From positions 1-64,000 of the forward strand of contig CANLIC010000005.1 of assembly GCA_947491025.1 (NCBI GenBank): a DNA stretch of 64,000 nt, read 5' to 3'. The notes under the pieces are model-generated. The model searched no databases and had not been told where the DNA came from. It worked only from the letters and a program-made list of their open reading frames with translations. Origin of the DNA: Myxococcales bacterium (GTDB lineage: Bacteria > Myxococcota_A > UBA9042). This document shows positions 1-7,586 of this stretch, one piece after another. Positions within the stretch are counted from its first letter, which is position 1. Each line of letters opens with the position of its first letter. Made by a program: the position numbers and the translations under genes.

Positions 1-2957
1 AGTGCATGAACACGCCGATTCCGGGCTGCATCCCGCCCTGCAAGCTGGCGTCGGACTGCGACGACAAGAACGCTTGCAGCAAGGACGAGTGCGGCGGCGA
101 CGGCAAGTGCATGAACACGCCGATCCCGGGCTGCATCCCGCCCTGCAAGTTGGCGTCTGATTGCGACGACAAGAACGCTTGCAGCAAGGACACCTGCGGC
201 CTGGATGGCAAGTGCGTCAACGCGCCGATCGTGGGCTGCATCCCATCGTGCAAGTTGGCGTCGGACTGCGACGACAAGAACGCTTGCACCACCGACACGT
301 GCGGCTTGGAGGGCAAGTGCGTCAACGCGCCGATCCCGGGCTGTGGGCTCGGCTGCAAGTTGCCGTCGGATTGCGACGACAAGAACGCCTGCACCAAGGA
401 CGAATGCAACGCGCAGGGCAAGTGTGTGAACACCACGATCGTCGGTTGCGGCACGACCGGCTGCAAGTCGGCCACAGACTGCGACGACAAGCAGGTCTGC
501 ACGGCTGACATCTGCGGTGCCGACGGCAAGTGCACCAACATGGCGATTCCCGGCTGCGGTGCGCCTTGCAGCACGGCCCTCGACTGCGACGACAAGCAGA
601 GCTGCACCAAGGACAGCTGCGAGGCGGGCAAGTGCGTGAATGTCCTGATTCAGGGCTGCGGTGCGCCCTGCAAGCTCGCTTCCGACTGTGACGACAAGAA
701 CGACTGCACCAAGGACGGGTGCGGGCTCGACGGCAAGTGCCAGAACACGGCCATCCAGGGCTGCGCCCCCGCTGGCTGCAAGCTGTCGTCCGATTGCGAC
801 GACAAGAACCCATGCACTTCAGACACCTGTGGCGTGGACGGCAAGTGCAGCTCGGTGCCGATCCCTGGCTGCACACCGCCTTGCTCCGATGCCGCCAGCT
901 GCGACGACAAGGACGCCTGCACCAAGGACGCCTGTGGCGCCGATGGCAAGTGCACGCACGCGCCCATCGCGGGCTGCGGCGACTGCAAGAGCGCGCTGGA
1001 TTGCGACGACAAGAATCCTTGCACGTCGGATGGTTGCAATGCCGGCAAGTGCGCCCACGCCCCCGATCCGCTGTGCAAGGTCTGCCAGTCCGCCACGGAA
1101 TGCGACGACAAGGACCCCTGCACGAAGAACGAGTGCGTCACCGGGCTCTGCAAGTCGACGCCGATCGAAGGCTGCGGCCAGTGCAAGCTCGACGCCGACT
1201 GCAAGTCGGACAACCCTTGCGTCAAGGTCAGCTGCCAGGTTGGCAAGTGCGTGCCCACCGTGATCCCGGGATGCGCCGGGCCCTGCAGCTCGGCCGGCGA
1301 CTGCAACGACTTCAAGGGCTGCACCAAGGACAGCTGCGTCAATGGCAAGTGCAGCAACGAGGCGATTGTCGGCTGCAAGGCCTGCGAGACGCCCGTCGAC
1401 TGCAACGACAACGACGCTTGCACGCTCGACGGCTGCAAGGCCGGCACCTGCACCGCCGATCCGATCGTCGGCTGCAAGAAGTGCCTCCAGACCAGCGAGT
1501 GCAACGATGGCAACAGCTGCTCGCTCGATGCCTGCAAGGCCGGGACTTGCAGTCATACCAACACCACGGGCACCTGCAATGACGGCGACGACTGCTCGAC
1601 GAACGACGCCTGTGAGGGCGGTGTCTGCAAGGCCGGGCCGCCCAAGAACTGCGACGACCTGAACGCTTGCACGGCCGACGCCTGCGGCAAGGGCGTCTGC
1701 CTCAACACGCCGATCGACGGTTGTGGCGGCAAGCCCTGCACGCAGATGGCGCAGTGCTTCGACGGCAACAGCTGCACCGCCGATGATTGCGTGCAGGGCA
1801 AGTGCAGCAACAAGGTGATGCCGGACTGCAAGACCTGCAAAGTCGAGGCCGACTGCAATGACGGCAAGAAGTGCACCCTTGACCAGTGCGCTGGCGACCT
1901 CTGTGTCAACGCACCGATTCAGGGTTGTGACGCCAACAGCTGTCAGTCGCCGGCGGACTGCAACGACGCCAACCCGTGCACGTCCGATGGTTGCGCTTCA
2001 GGCAAGTGCACTTACACGCCGGACGACCAGTGCAAGCTCTGCAAGGAACCCACGGAGTGCAGCGACGGCGACAAGTGCACCACCGACGCCTGCCAAAGCG
2101 GGGTGTGCAAGTGGGCGCCCATCGTCGGCTGCGTTGAGTGCAAGATCGACAGCGATTGCCAGTCGAGCTCCGAGTGCTTCAAGGCGATCTGCAGCAGCGG
2201 CAAGTGCACGGGTCAGCAGGTGCCAGGCTGTGTGCCATCCTGCAGCACGGGCGCGGACTGCGACGACAAGAAGGGCTGCACGGCCGACTCCTGCAACGCA
2301 GGCAAGTGCGCGAACACGCTGATCCAGGGCTGCAAAACTTGTACGACCTCTGCGGAGTGTGAGGACGGCAAGGGCTGCACCCAGGACAGCTGTGCCTCAG
2401 GCGCGTGCAAGAACGCCCCGATCTCGGGCTGCAAGACCTGCACCAGCGCCACCGCCTGCAACGACGGAGACCCGTGCACAGCGGATTCCTGCGCCCTCGG
2501 CAAGTGCGTGAACGCGCCGATCGCCAACTGCGGCGGCTGTCTGTCGCAGCTCGAGTGTGATGACGGCAACGTCTGCACCAGCGATGGCTGCAAGGACGGC
2601 AAGTGCGAGCACCAGACCGATCCCAACTGCGGAGGCGGCTCCGGTACCTGCAAGGTGAACACCGACTGCAACGACAAGGACGACTGCACCTCAGACTCTT
2701 GCGCCAACGGCAAATGCGTCTTCGTGAAGACCTGCGGCGCTTCCACTTGCACCGTTGGCGTGGTGGGGCAATGCGGCACCGGCAAGTTCTGCGCGAGTTT
2801 GTCCTCGGCATGCGGGCAGCAGGGCACGTGCATGGCGCTCTCGGAGTGCCCGAAGTTCGCCATGAAGGTCTGCGGCTGCAACGGCAAGACCTACGACACG
2901 CCTTGTCTTGCGGCAGAAGCCGACGTCGGCATGAAGGCCATGGGCCCCTGCCTCTGA
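1..2957 (+). CDS. Giant Cys-rich repeat protein with Kazal-like C-terminus (5' end outside window)
   Basis: The reading frame is open to the left edge, with whole codons from base 3, so the start and any signal peptide lie outside the window. The visible 984 residues are almost entirely tandem units of about 35 residues. Each unit follows the pattern C-D-D-K-N-x-C-T-x-D-x-C, then G-K-C and a P-I-x-G-C turn, giving about 27 units with six or so cysteines each. The last 70 residues change character and contain VCGCNGKTYDTPC, which resembles the Kazal-like motif common in myxobacterial secreted proteins. The cysteine load implies export and disulfide formation. It is likely a surface or extracellular structural or adhesive protein; no enzymatic motif is visible. 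Similar repeats occur in the proteins at 10237-14742 and 44605-50058. Confidence 0.85.
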   Translation, partial: CMNTPIPGCIPPCKLASDCDDKNACSKDECGGDGKCMNTPIPGCIPPCKLASDCDDKNACSKDTCGLDGKCVNAPIVGCIPSCKLASDCDDKNACTTDTCGLEGKCVNAPIPGCGLGCKLPSDCDDKNACTKDECNAQGKCVNTTIVGCGTTGCKSATDCDDKQVCTADICGADGKCTNMAIPGCGAPCSTALDCDDKQSCTKDSCEAGKCVNVLIQGCGAPCKLASDCDDKNDCTKDGCGLDGKCQNTAIQGCAPAGCKLSSDCDDKNPCTSDTCGVDGKCSSVPIPGCTPPCSDAASCDDKDACTKDACGADGKCTHAPIAGCGDCKSALDCDDKNPCTSDGCNAGKCAHAPDPLCKVCQSATECDDKDPCTKNECVTGLCKSTPIEGCGQCKLDADCKSDNPCVKVSCQVGKCVPTVIPGCAGPCSSAGDCNDFKGCTKDSCVNGKCSNEAIVGCKACETPVDCNDNDACTLDGCKAGTCTADPIVGCKKCLQTSECNDGNSCSLDACKAGTCSHTNTTGTCNDGDDCSTNDACEGGVCKAGPPKNCDDLNACTADACGKGVCLNTPIDGCGGKPCTQMAQCFDGNSCTADDCVQGKCSNKVMPDCKTCKVEADCNDGKKCTLDQCAGDLCVNAPIQGCDANSCQSPADCNDANPCTSDGCASGKCTYTPDDQCKLCKEPTECSDGDKCTTDACQSGVCKWAPIVGCVECKIDSDCQSSSECFKAICSSGKCTGQQVPGCVPSCSTGADCDDKKGCTADSCNAGKCANTLIQGCKTCTTSAECEDGKGCTQDSCASGACKNAPISGCKTCTSATACNDGDPCTADSCALGKCVNAPIANCGGCLSQLECDDGNVCTSDGCKDGKCEHQTDPNCGGGSGTCKVNTDCNDKDDCTSDSCANGKCVFVKTCGASTCTVGVVGQCGTGKFCASLSSACGQQGTCMALSECPKFAMKVCGCNGKTYDTPCLAAEADVGMKAMGPCL
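3..530 (+). repeat. 105-bp in-frame tandem repeats, nearly identical
   Basis: The codon TGC/TGT that begins each unit recurs at 3, 108, 213, 318 and 423, an exact 105-bp period, and then at 531. The first two copies differ at only a few bases. Later copies in the same gene keep the protein pattern but diverge in DNA and vary in length. The near-identity suggests recent duplication or homogenisation of the repeats. Confidence 0.85.
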
Positions 2958-3271
2958 GCTGAAGATCCTCCGCCGCCGCTAGGGCTCACCAGCCCGCTGC
3001 TGCGGGGCGGGGCAGCTTCTTGGCTGCGGGTTGACTAGACGTCGACCCGGGTGGCTTGGGCTTCTCTTCCCGATCCGCGATCCCCGCGCTTGCATGTAGC
3101 GGACGCCAGGCCGATGGGCATCGCGGCCATGGCTGGCGCGCTGCCGCACGGCGCTCCTCGCCCTTGCCGCGAGGCCGCAGCTCCCGCAAGCGATGGGAAG
3201 GGCAACGGCGCGTGATTCGCAACCCAGCGACGCGCTCGCGTCGATCACGGGTCGCTCGAGCCGTGTCGGTG
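2958..3271. other. Convergent intergenic stretch, nothing recognised
   Basis: This 314-bp stretch lies between the stop of the Cys-repeat gene and the stop of the oppositely oriented HEAT-like gene. I see no convincing gene, RNA or T-tract terminator in it. Short GC-rich complementary segments exist but are expected at this base composition. Confidence 0.5.
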
Positions 3272-4144
3272 CTACTTCGGACCCACAGCCGATTGCGTCG
3301 CCGCCTGCTGCAGCTTCGCCTTGACGCCGGCGTCCTTCTCCTGGGCGACTAGCTCCGCGGCCAGCTCCGACGCCGCCTGCCGGGTCGCCGCGTCGCCGTC
3401 GCGTACCTTGCGCGCGAGGCCGTCGGCGGCTGGCCAGCGGACGTCTTTTTCGCGGTCGATGAGCGCCGTGCGCAAGCGCGTCTGCACCATCACGCTCCAT
3501 GACTGCCCCGAAACGCACCAAGACGCACCAGAACGCACAAAGGTGGGCTGGTCAGGCCGCTGCGCGAGGTCGATCAGCGGCAACAGCGCAGGGTGATCGA
3601 GCGCGCCGACGCGGCGCAGGTGCTGGCCGAGGACAAAGGTCGCTGCTGAGCTGGCTTCTTTGGCAGCGGCGTCGCCGGGTTGCGTCTTGGCGGCGCCCAT
3701 TGCGCCCCGCAGCGCGGCATCACGACGGCTCCCCTCGGCCACGGCGTAGGCTGCAGCGGCGGCGGCGTGGCTGCGCAGGGCTGCGACGACGCACGCCCGC
3801 ACGGCTTCATCGCGGCCGTCGAGCGCCTCGAAGAGCGCCATCCACGCCGCGTCGTCGCCGCGCTTGCCGAGCGCTGCTGCGGCCTTGCAGCGAGCGGCGG
3901 TGTCACCCTGGCGCAAGGCGGCGGCGAAATCGGTCGAGGAGCCCCGTTGCGCTTCCATGTCGGCTCCCCTCTTCGTTCTGACGGCGCTGCCCCCAGCCGA
4001 GGACGCAGAGGCGGCGCTGGCCGGACAGGCGCAGGCCTGCGCGCCGAGCGAGGCTAGCGTCAGCAGCGCAAGTCGCGCACCCGCGCTTGCCACCTGGCGG
4101 CTCCCAAGCGTGGTCGAATGGCGGGACGGCGCGAATAGGGTCAT
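3272..4144 (-). CDS. Secreted HEAT-repeat-like protein
   Basis: This is a 290-residue protein. The N-terminus has a hydrophobic segment (about residues 24-40) that ends in a Cys-containing A-C-A-C region, so it is exported and possibly a lipoprotein, although the lipobox is not canonical. From residue 70 on it is rich in Ala and Leu, with helical pairs such as CKAAAALGKRGDDAAWMALF that look like HEAT/PBS repeats. Its start is 6 bp after the stop of the peptidoglycan-binding gene, so the two are probably cotranscribed. Around residues 200-215 the pattern is broken by an odd Ser/Trp/Val segment encoded by short DNA repeats (near 3508-3542), possibly a small insertion. HEAT-like proteins usually act as scaffolds; the partner is unknown. 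Confidence 0.65.
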   Translation of the reverse strand: MTLFAPSRHSTTLGSRQVASAGARLALLTLASLGAQACACPASAASASSAGGSAVRTKRGADMEAQRGSSTDFAAALRQGDTAARCKAAAALGKRGDDAAWMALFEALDGRDEAVRACVVAALRSHAAAAAAYAVAEGSRRDAALRGAMGAAKTQPGDAAAKEASSAATFVLGQHLRRVGALDHPALLPLIDLAQRPDQPTFVRSGASWCVSGQSWSVMVQTRLRTALIDREKDVRWPAADGLARKVRDGDAATRQAASELAAELVAQEKDAGVKAKLQQAATQSAVGPK

Positions 4145-4150
4145 GCCGAC

Positions 4151-5845
4151 CTACTTCGCGGCCGGGTTGTCGCCAAAGCCGTCGGCCTGGAAGCCCTTGG
4201 ACTTGTCCGTGATGCCGTTCTGGCTGTTGAGATCGCTCACGATCTGGCCGGCGGAGCGCTGCTTCATCAGGCTGCCCACGAAGGTGATGACGTCGGTGTC
4301 GGTCGTCGAGGAGGCGATCTCGGTGCCGGCGCCAAACATGTCGACGCTGCGGTGGTCGATGGTGGCGTTGGCGCGGATGGCCTTGTTGTAGAGGCGCGTG
4401 TTGCAGCCGTCGAAGAACCAGACCTTGTACTTGCGGTCGAACTGCAGGTCTTGCAAAGGCTTGGCCGCGCCGTCGCGCTCCAGCTCGTTGTAGACGGTCG
4501 TCGCGCCGCCCTCGTGGATGCGCTGCTCAGGGTTGACGAAGACGTTGCCGGCCGAGCTGTGCTTGTCGTCGAAGTCCGGCCCCGAGCCGTAGCGACCATG
4601 GCCGGTGTAGACGGTGGCGTCGGACTTCTGCAGCGCCTCGACGTAGGCGTCGCGCGCGTCTGGGTCCTGGTAGGTGATGAGGCGGACCAGGACCGAGACC
4701 TTCTTGCCCTTGTGCTCGAGGGCGCCCTCTTGCAGGTAGTACTCGCCTCCGCCCCGGCTTGGCATCGCCATGCCAGCGCCGCGGTAGGCTTTCTGCGCCG
4801 CGGCCTCGTCGACGGGGCTCAAGCCGAGCTCGCCCTGAAGCTTCTCGCGGATCTGGGTGATCTCCCAGTCGAAGGTGCCCTGTTCGTCGTAGCCAACCGC
4901 GATGGTGGCGTCGAGGAGGCCGTCCTTGAACAGCTCGTCGTAGTTGGGGCTGCGATCGACAGGCTGACCGCTCGCAGGCGCCTGTTGGTCCAGGGCCTGC
5001 ATCGTCTCGGCGTCGACGACGCCGGTAACGCGTCCGGTGCGATCTTGCTGAAACTGGCGCAAGGCGGTCACGGTCTCGCCGCCCCAGCCGCCGTCGGCAC
5101 CTGAGACTGGCAAGTTGTAGCCGAGGTTGATCAGCGCCTGCTGGACCAAGGTCACGTGATGGCCCCGGCCTGCCTTGAGGACTGCGCTGCCAGCGGCGAT
5201 CTGCTTCAGCGTCGAGTTGCCCTCGAAGAACGGGTTGTTGAGGCTCCCCCCGCCCGCTGCCGCCGGGCCCTGGGCCGCCGGCGCGCTCGGCGCTGGCCGC
5301 GGCGCCGTCGCCGCCGCCGGTCCCGCTGGGGCTGCGCTCGGCGCAGGCGTCGTCGCCGGGCTCGGCGTCGCCGTCGCGGCCGCCGGGCGCTTGCGGCCGC
5401 CGGTGGCCTCGACCAGGGCGAGCAGGGTCTTCTTGCCGACGACGCCGTCGGGGGTGAGGCCCCACTGCGGATCGTCTTGGAAATCGCGGAGGGCGGTCGC
5501 TGTCTCGGCGCCCCAACTACCATCAGCGCCGAACTTCGGCAGCGCCTTGCCCGCGGCCATCAAGGCTTGCTGCACCGCCCGAACTTGCGGCCCGGCGCCG
5601 CGGCTGATCCAAGCCTGGCCCTTGGCGACCTTGGCCAGCGTCGGCTCGTTGAGCAGGGCGTCGCCGACGCCGACACCGTCGGGGCTCTGCGCCCGCTGGC
5701 CGGCCTCGTAGTCCAGGGCGCGGACATCCGGTCCGCCGCCGCCGCCGCCTTGCTGCGCGCCCCCGGGCGTCGCAACCCCCGGCTGGGCCGCAGGTTGTCG
5801 CTGCGTGCTGGTACCGCTTGGCGTCGGGCTCTGGCTAAGAGGCAT
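4151..5845 (-). CDS. Peptidoglycan-binding protein with caspase-like (clan CD) C-terminal domain
   Basis: This is a 564-residue protein. I place the start at 5845 because GGAG sits six bases upstream; a longer open frame to 6082 would run through the promoter region. Residues 1-60 are a Pro/Gly/Gln-rich leader without a signal peptide and contain RALDYEAGQ. Residues 70-147 and 213-287 are two PG_binding_1-like domains (V-Q-Q-A-L, D-G-x-W-G-x-E-T, A-L-R-x-F-Q), separated by an Ala/Pro linker. The C-terminal 260 residues include VYTGHGRYG (His416) and KVWFFDGCNT (Cys481). This is the spacing and context of the His-Gly and Cys residues of caspase/CHAT-type peptidases. The protease call is by motif only. 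A leader of this kind without a signal peptide is seen in some proteins linked to extracellular contractile injection systems, but no such system is in the window. The gene is divergent from the sigma-54 activator. Confidence 0.7.
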   Translation of the reverse strand: MPLSQSPTPSGTSTQRQPAAQPGVATPGGAQQGGGGGGPDVRALDYEAGQRAQSPDGVGVGDALLNEPTLAKVAKGQAWISRGAGPQVRAVQQALMAAGKALPKFGADGSWGAETATALRDFQDDPQWGLTPDGVVGKKTLLALVEATGGRKRPAAATATPSPATTPAPSAAPAGPAAATAPRPAPSAPAAQGPAAAGGGSLNNPFFEGNSTLKQIAAGSAVLKAGRGHHVTLVQQALINLGYNLPVSGADGGWGGETVTALRQFQQDRTGRVTGVVDAETMQALDQQAPASGQPVDRSPNYDELFKDGLLDATIAVGYDEQGTFDWEITQIREKLQGELGLSPVDEAAAQKAYRGAGMAMPSRGGGEYYLQEGALEHKGKKVSVLVRLITYQDPDARDAYVEALQKSDATVYTGHGRYGSGPDFDDKHSSAGNVFVNPEQRIHEGGATTVYNELERDGAAKPLQDLQFDRKYKVWFFDGCNTRLYNKAIRANATIDHRSVDMFGAGTEIASSTTDTDVITFVGSLMKQRSAGQIVSDLNSQNGITDKSKGFQADGFGDNPAAK

Positions 5846-6173
5846 GGCAGACTCCGGGCACGCGACGGGGCGTGCACTTTGGATCCAACGCGAGCGCGTC
5901 GTCCGGCGCAAGTCCTCGCCTTGCACGTCGTCCTCCCAGCGGGGCGGGTCGTCCCCGCTGATCGCCCCGCCCTTGAGATGCCGGGTGTCGGCAGGCCCCT
6001 CGTCGCTGTTTGGCGCTGCGCAACCTGGGATGGCCGAGACGGCCGGCGAGCGCGCGGGGCAGCCGGGTCCCCTTGACCCCACCCCCGATCCCAGCGACCA
6101 TCGTGTCCGCCGAAGGTGGGGTGCAGAGTCCCTAGCCCAGCACGCCGCCGGCCATGACCGTCAGGAGCCAGAC
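5846..6173. other. Divergent promoter region between peptidase-like gene and sigma-54 activator
   Basis: This 328-bp gap separates the two start codons and must hold promoters for both directions. I looked for a GG-N10-GC sigma-54 element on both strands and found none I would defend. Ribosome binding sites are clear at both ends: GGAG before 5845 on the minus strand, and AGGAG at 6163-6167 on the plus strand. Confidence 0.5.
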
Positions 6174-7583
6174 GTGTCGGAGTTCATCCCATCCGCTTTG
6201 ACGCTGCGCCGCTGCAAGCTGGTGCGGGTCGGCGTCGATGGCAGCGTCGCCGAGTACATCTTCGACCAGCCGGTGGTCACCCTCGGCGCATCGGAAGACA
6301 ACGATCTGGTGCTCGACGACGACAAGGTCAGCCGGGACCACGCGCGCATCTTTCAAGAGGGCGACGACTGGCTCATCGAAGACCTCGGCAGCACCAACGG
6401 CACGTTAGTCAACCACGTCCGGGTGCGCGTCGCCTACTTGAAGTCGGGCGCCTCGCTGCGGATGGGCAGCAGCCACCTGCGCTTCAGCCTGCTCTCCGAG
6501 CGCGTCGAGATTACGCCGAGCAGCCGCGAGAGTCTCGGCTCCATCGTCGGCAAGTCCGAGCGGATGCGGCAGCTTTTCGGGGTCATCGAGAAGATCGCCC
6601 CGACGGCGGTGACGGTGGTGCTCGAGGGCGAGACCGGCACGGGCAAGGAGGTGGTGGCGCGCACGATCCACCAGTTCTCGAGCCGCGCCAACCAGACCTT
6701 CATCGTCTTCGATTGCGGGGCCGTGGCCGAGAACCTCATCGAGTCCGAGCTGTTCGGCCATGAGCGCGGCAGCTTCACCGGCGCGCTGGCCTCGCGGCAG
6801 GGGCTCTTCGAGATGGCCCACGGCGGCACGATCTTCCTCGACGAGATCGGCGAGCTGGCCCTCGATCTGCAGCCCAAGCTGCTGCGTGCGCTTGAGCAAC
6901 GCGAGATCAAGCGCGTGGGCGGCAACCGGCCGGTCAAGATCGATGTCCGCGTCATCGCCGCGACCAACCGCGATCTGGCCGAAGAGGTCAAAGCCGGCCG
7001 TTTTCGAGAGGATCTGTTCTATCGGCTGAGCGTCGTGCGGCTCCAGCTGCCGCCGCTGCGTGAGCGCCGCGAGGACATTCCGGCCTTGGCGCGGCACAGC
7101 CTGCGCAACGGCGGCTTCAACCGCGGGACCGATGGGCCGCGCGTCAAGGGCATCGGTACCGCTGCGCTCGAAGCCCTGATGCGCTACGACTGGCCCGGGA
7201 ACGTCCGCGAGCTGACCAACGTGGTCGAGCGGGCGTGCAGCTTCGCCGAGGGCGAGTTCATCCAGCTCGAAGACCTGCCAGACCACATCGCAGGCGTGCG
7301 CGTGGGCAAGCGCCGTAGCGAGTCGCAGAGTTCGCCGACCGAGCCGCTACGGCCTTCTGCTGCGATGCAGATCGCGACCGACAAGTCCTTCAAGGACGCC
7401 AAAGAGGTCTGGCTCTCCACGTTCGAGAAGGAGTACCTGGCGAGCTTGCTGGAGAAGCACTCCGGAAACTTGAGCCAGGCGGCGCGTGAGGCGGACGTCG
7501 ACCGAAAGCATTTTCGCAGACTTGCCCGCAAGTATGCCTTGGTGGCCGGGCCGGTGGGCGACGCCGACGGCGACGACGAATAG
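6174..7583 (+). CDS. FHA-domain sigma-54-dependent transcriptional activator
   Basis: This is a 469-residue protein. I chose GTG at 6174 because AGGAG lies six bases upstream; upstream in-frame codons overlap the divergent promoter. Residues 25-105 are an FHA phosphothreonine-binding domain (VSRDHARI, GSTNGTLVN). Residues 122-350 are the AAA+ domain: Walker A GETGTGKE at 152-159, the sigma-54 contact loop as GSFTGA at 199-204 (usual form GAFTGA), and Walker B FLDEIGEL. The C-terminal 45 residues form a Fis-type helix-turn-helix. There is no receiver domain, so input is probably a phosphorylated Ser/Thr-kinase substrate, a common arrangement in Myxococcota. It may control the divergent peptidoglycan-binding gene or the PMT gene three bases downstream, but no target site was identified. 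Confidence 0.93.
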   Translation: MSEFIPSALTLRRCKLVRVGVDGSVAEYIFDQPVVTLGASEDNDLVLDDDKVSRDHARIFQEGDDWLIEDLGSTNGTLVNHVRVRVAYLKSGASLRMGSSHLRFSLLSERVEITPSSRESLGSIVGKSERMRQLFGVIEKIAPTAVTVVLEGETGTGKEVVARTIHQFSSRANQTFIVFDCGAVAENLIESELFGHERGSFTGALASRQGLFEMAHGGTIFLDEIGELALDLQPKLLRALEQREIKRVGGNRPVKIDVRVIAATNRDLAEEVKAGRFREDLFYRLSVVRLQLPPLRERREDIPALARHSLRNGGFNRGTDGPRVKGIGTAALEALMRYDWPGNVRELTNVVERACSFAEGEFIQLEDLPDHIAGVRVGKRRSESQSSPTEPLRPSAAMQIATDKSFKDAKEVWLSTFEKEYLASLLEKHSGNLSQAAREADVDRKHFRRLARKYALVAGPVGDADGDDE

Positions 7584-7586
7584 CTC

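Noticed and set aside
3-530. Regular repeats at the left edge as a possible CRISPR array
   Set aside because: Period is 105 bp with no unique spacers, and all units are in frame within a Cys-rich protein.
5846-6173. Sigma-54 promoter between the divergent genes
   Set aside because: Several GG and GC pairs exist, but none with the required N10 spacing and flanking consensus that I could defend.
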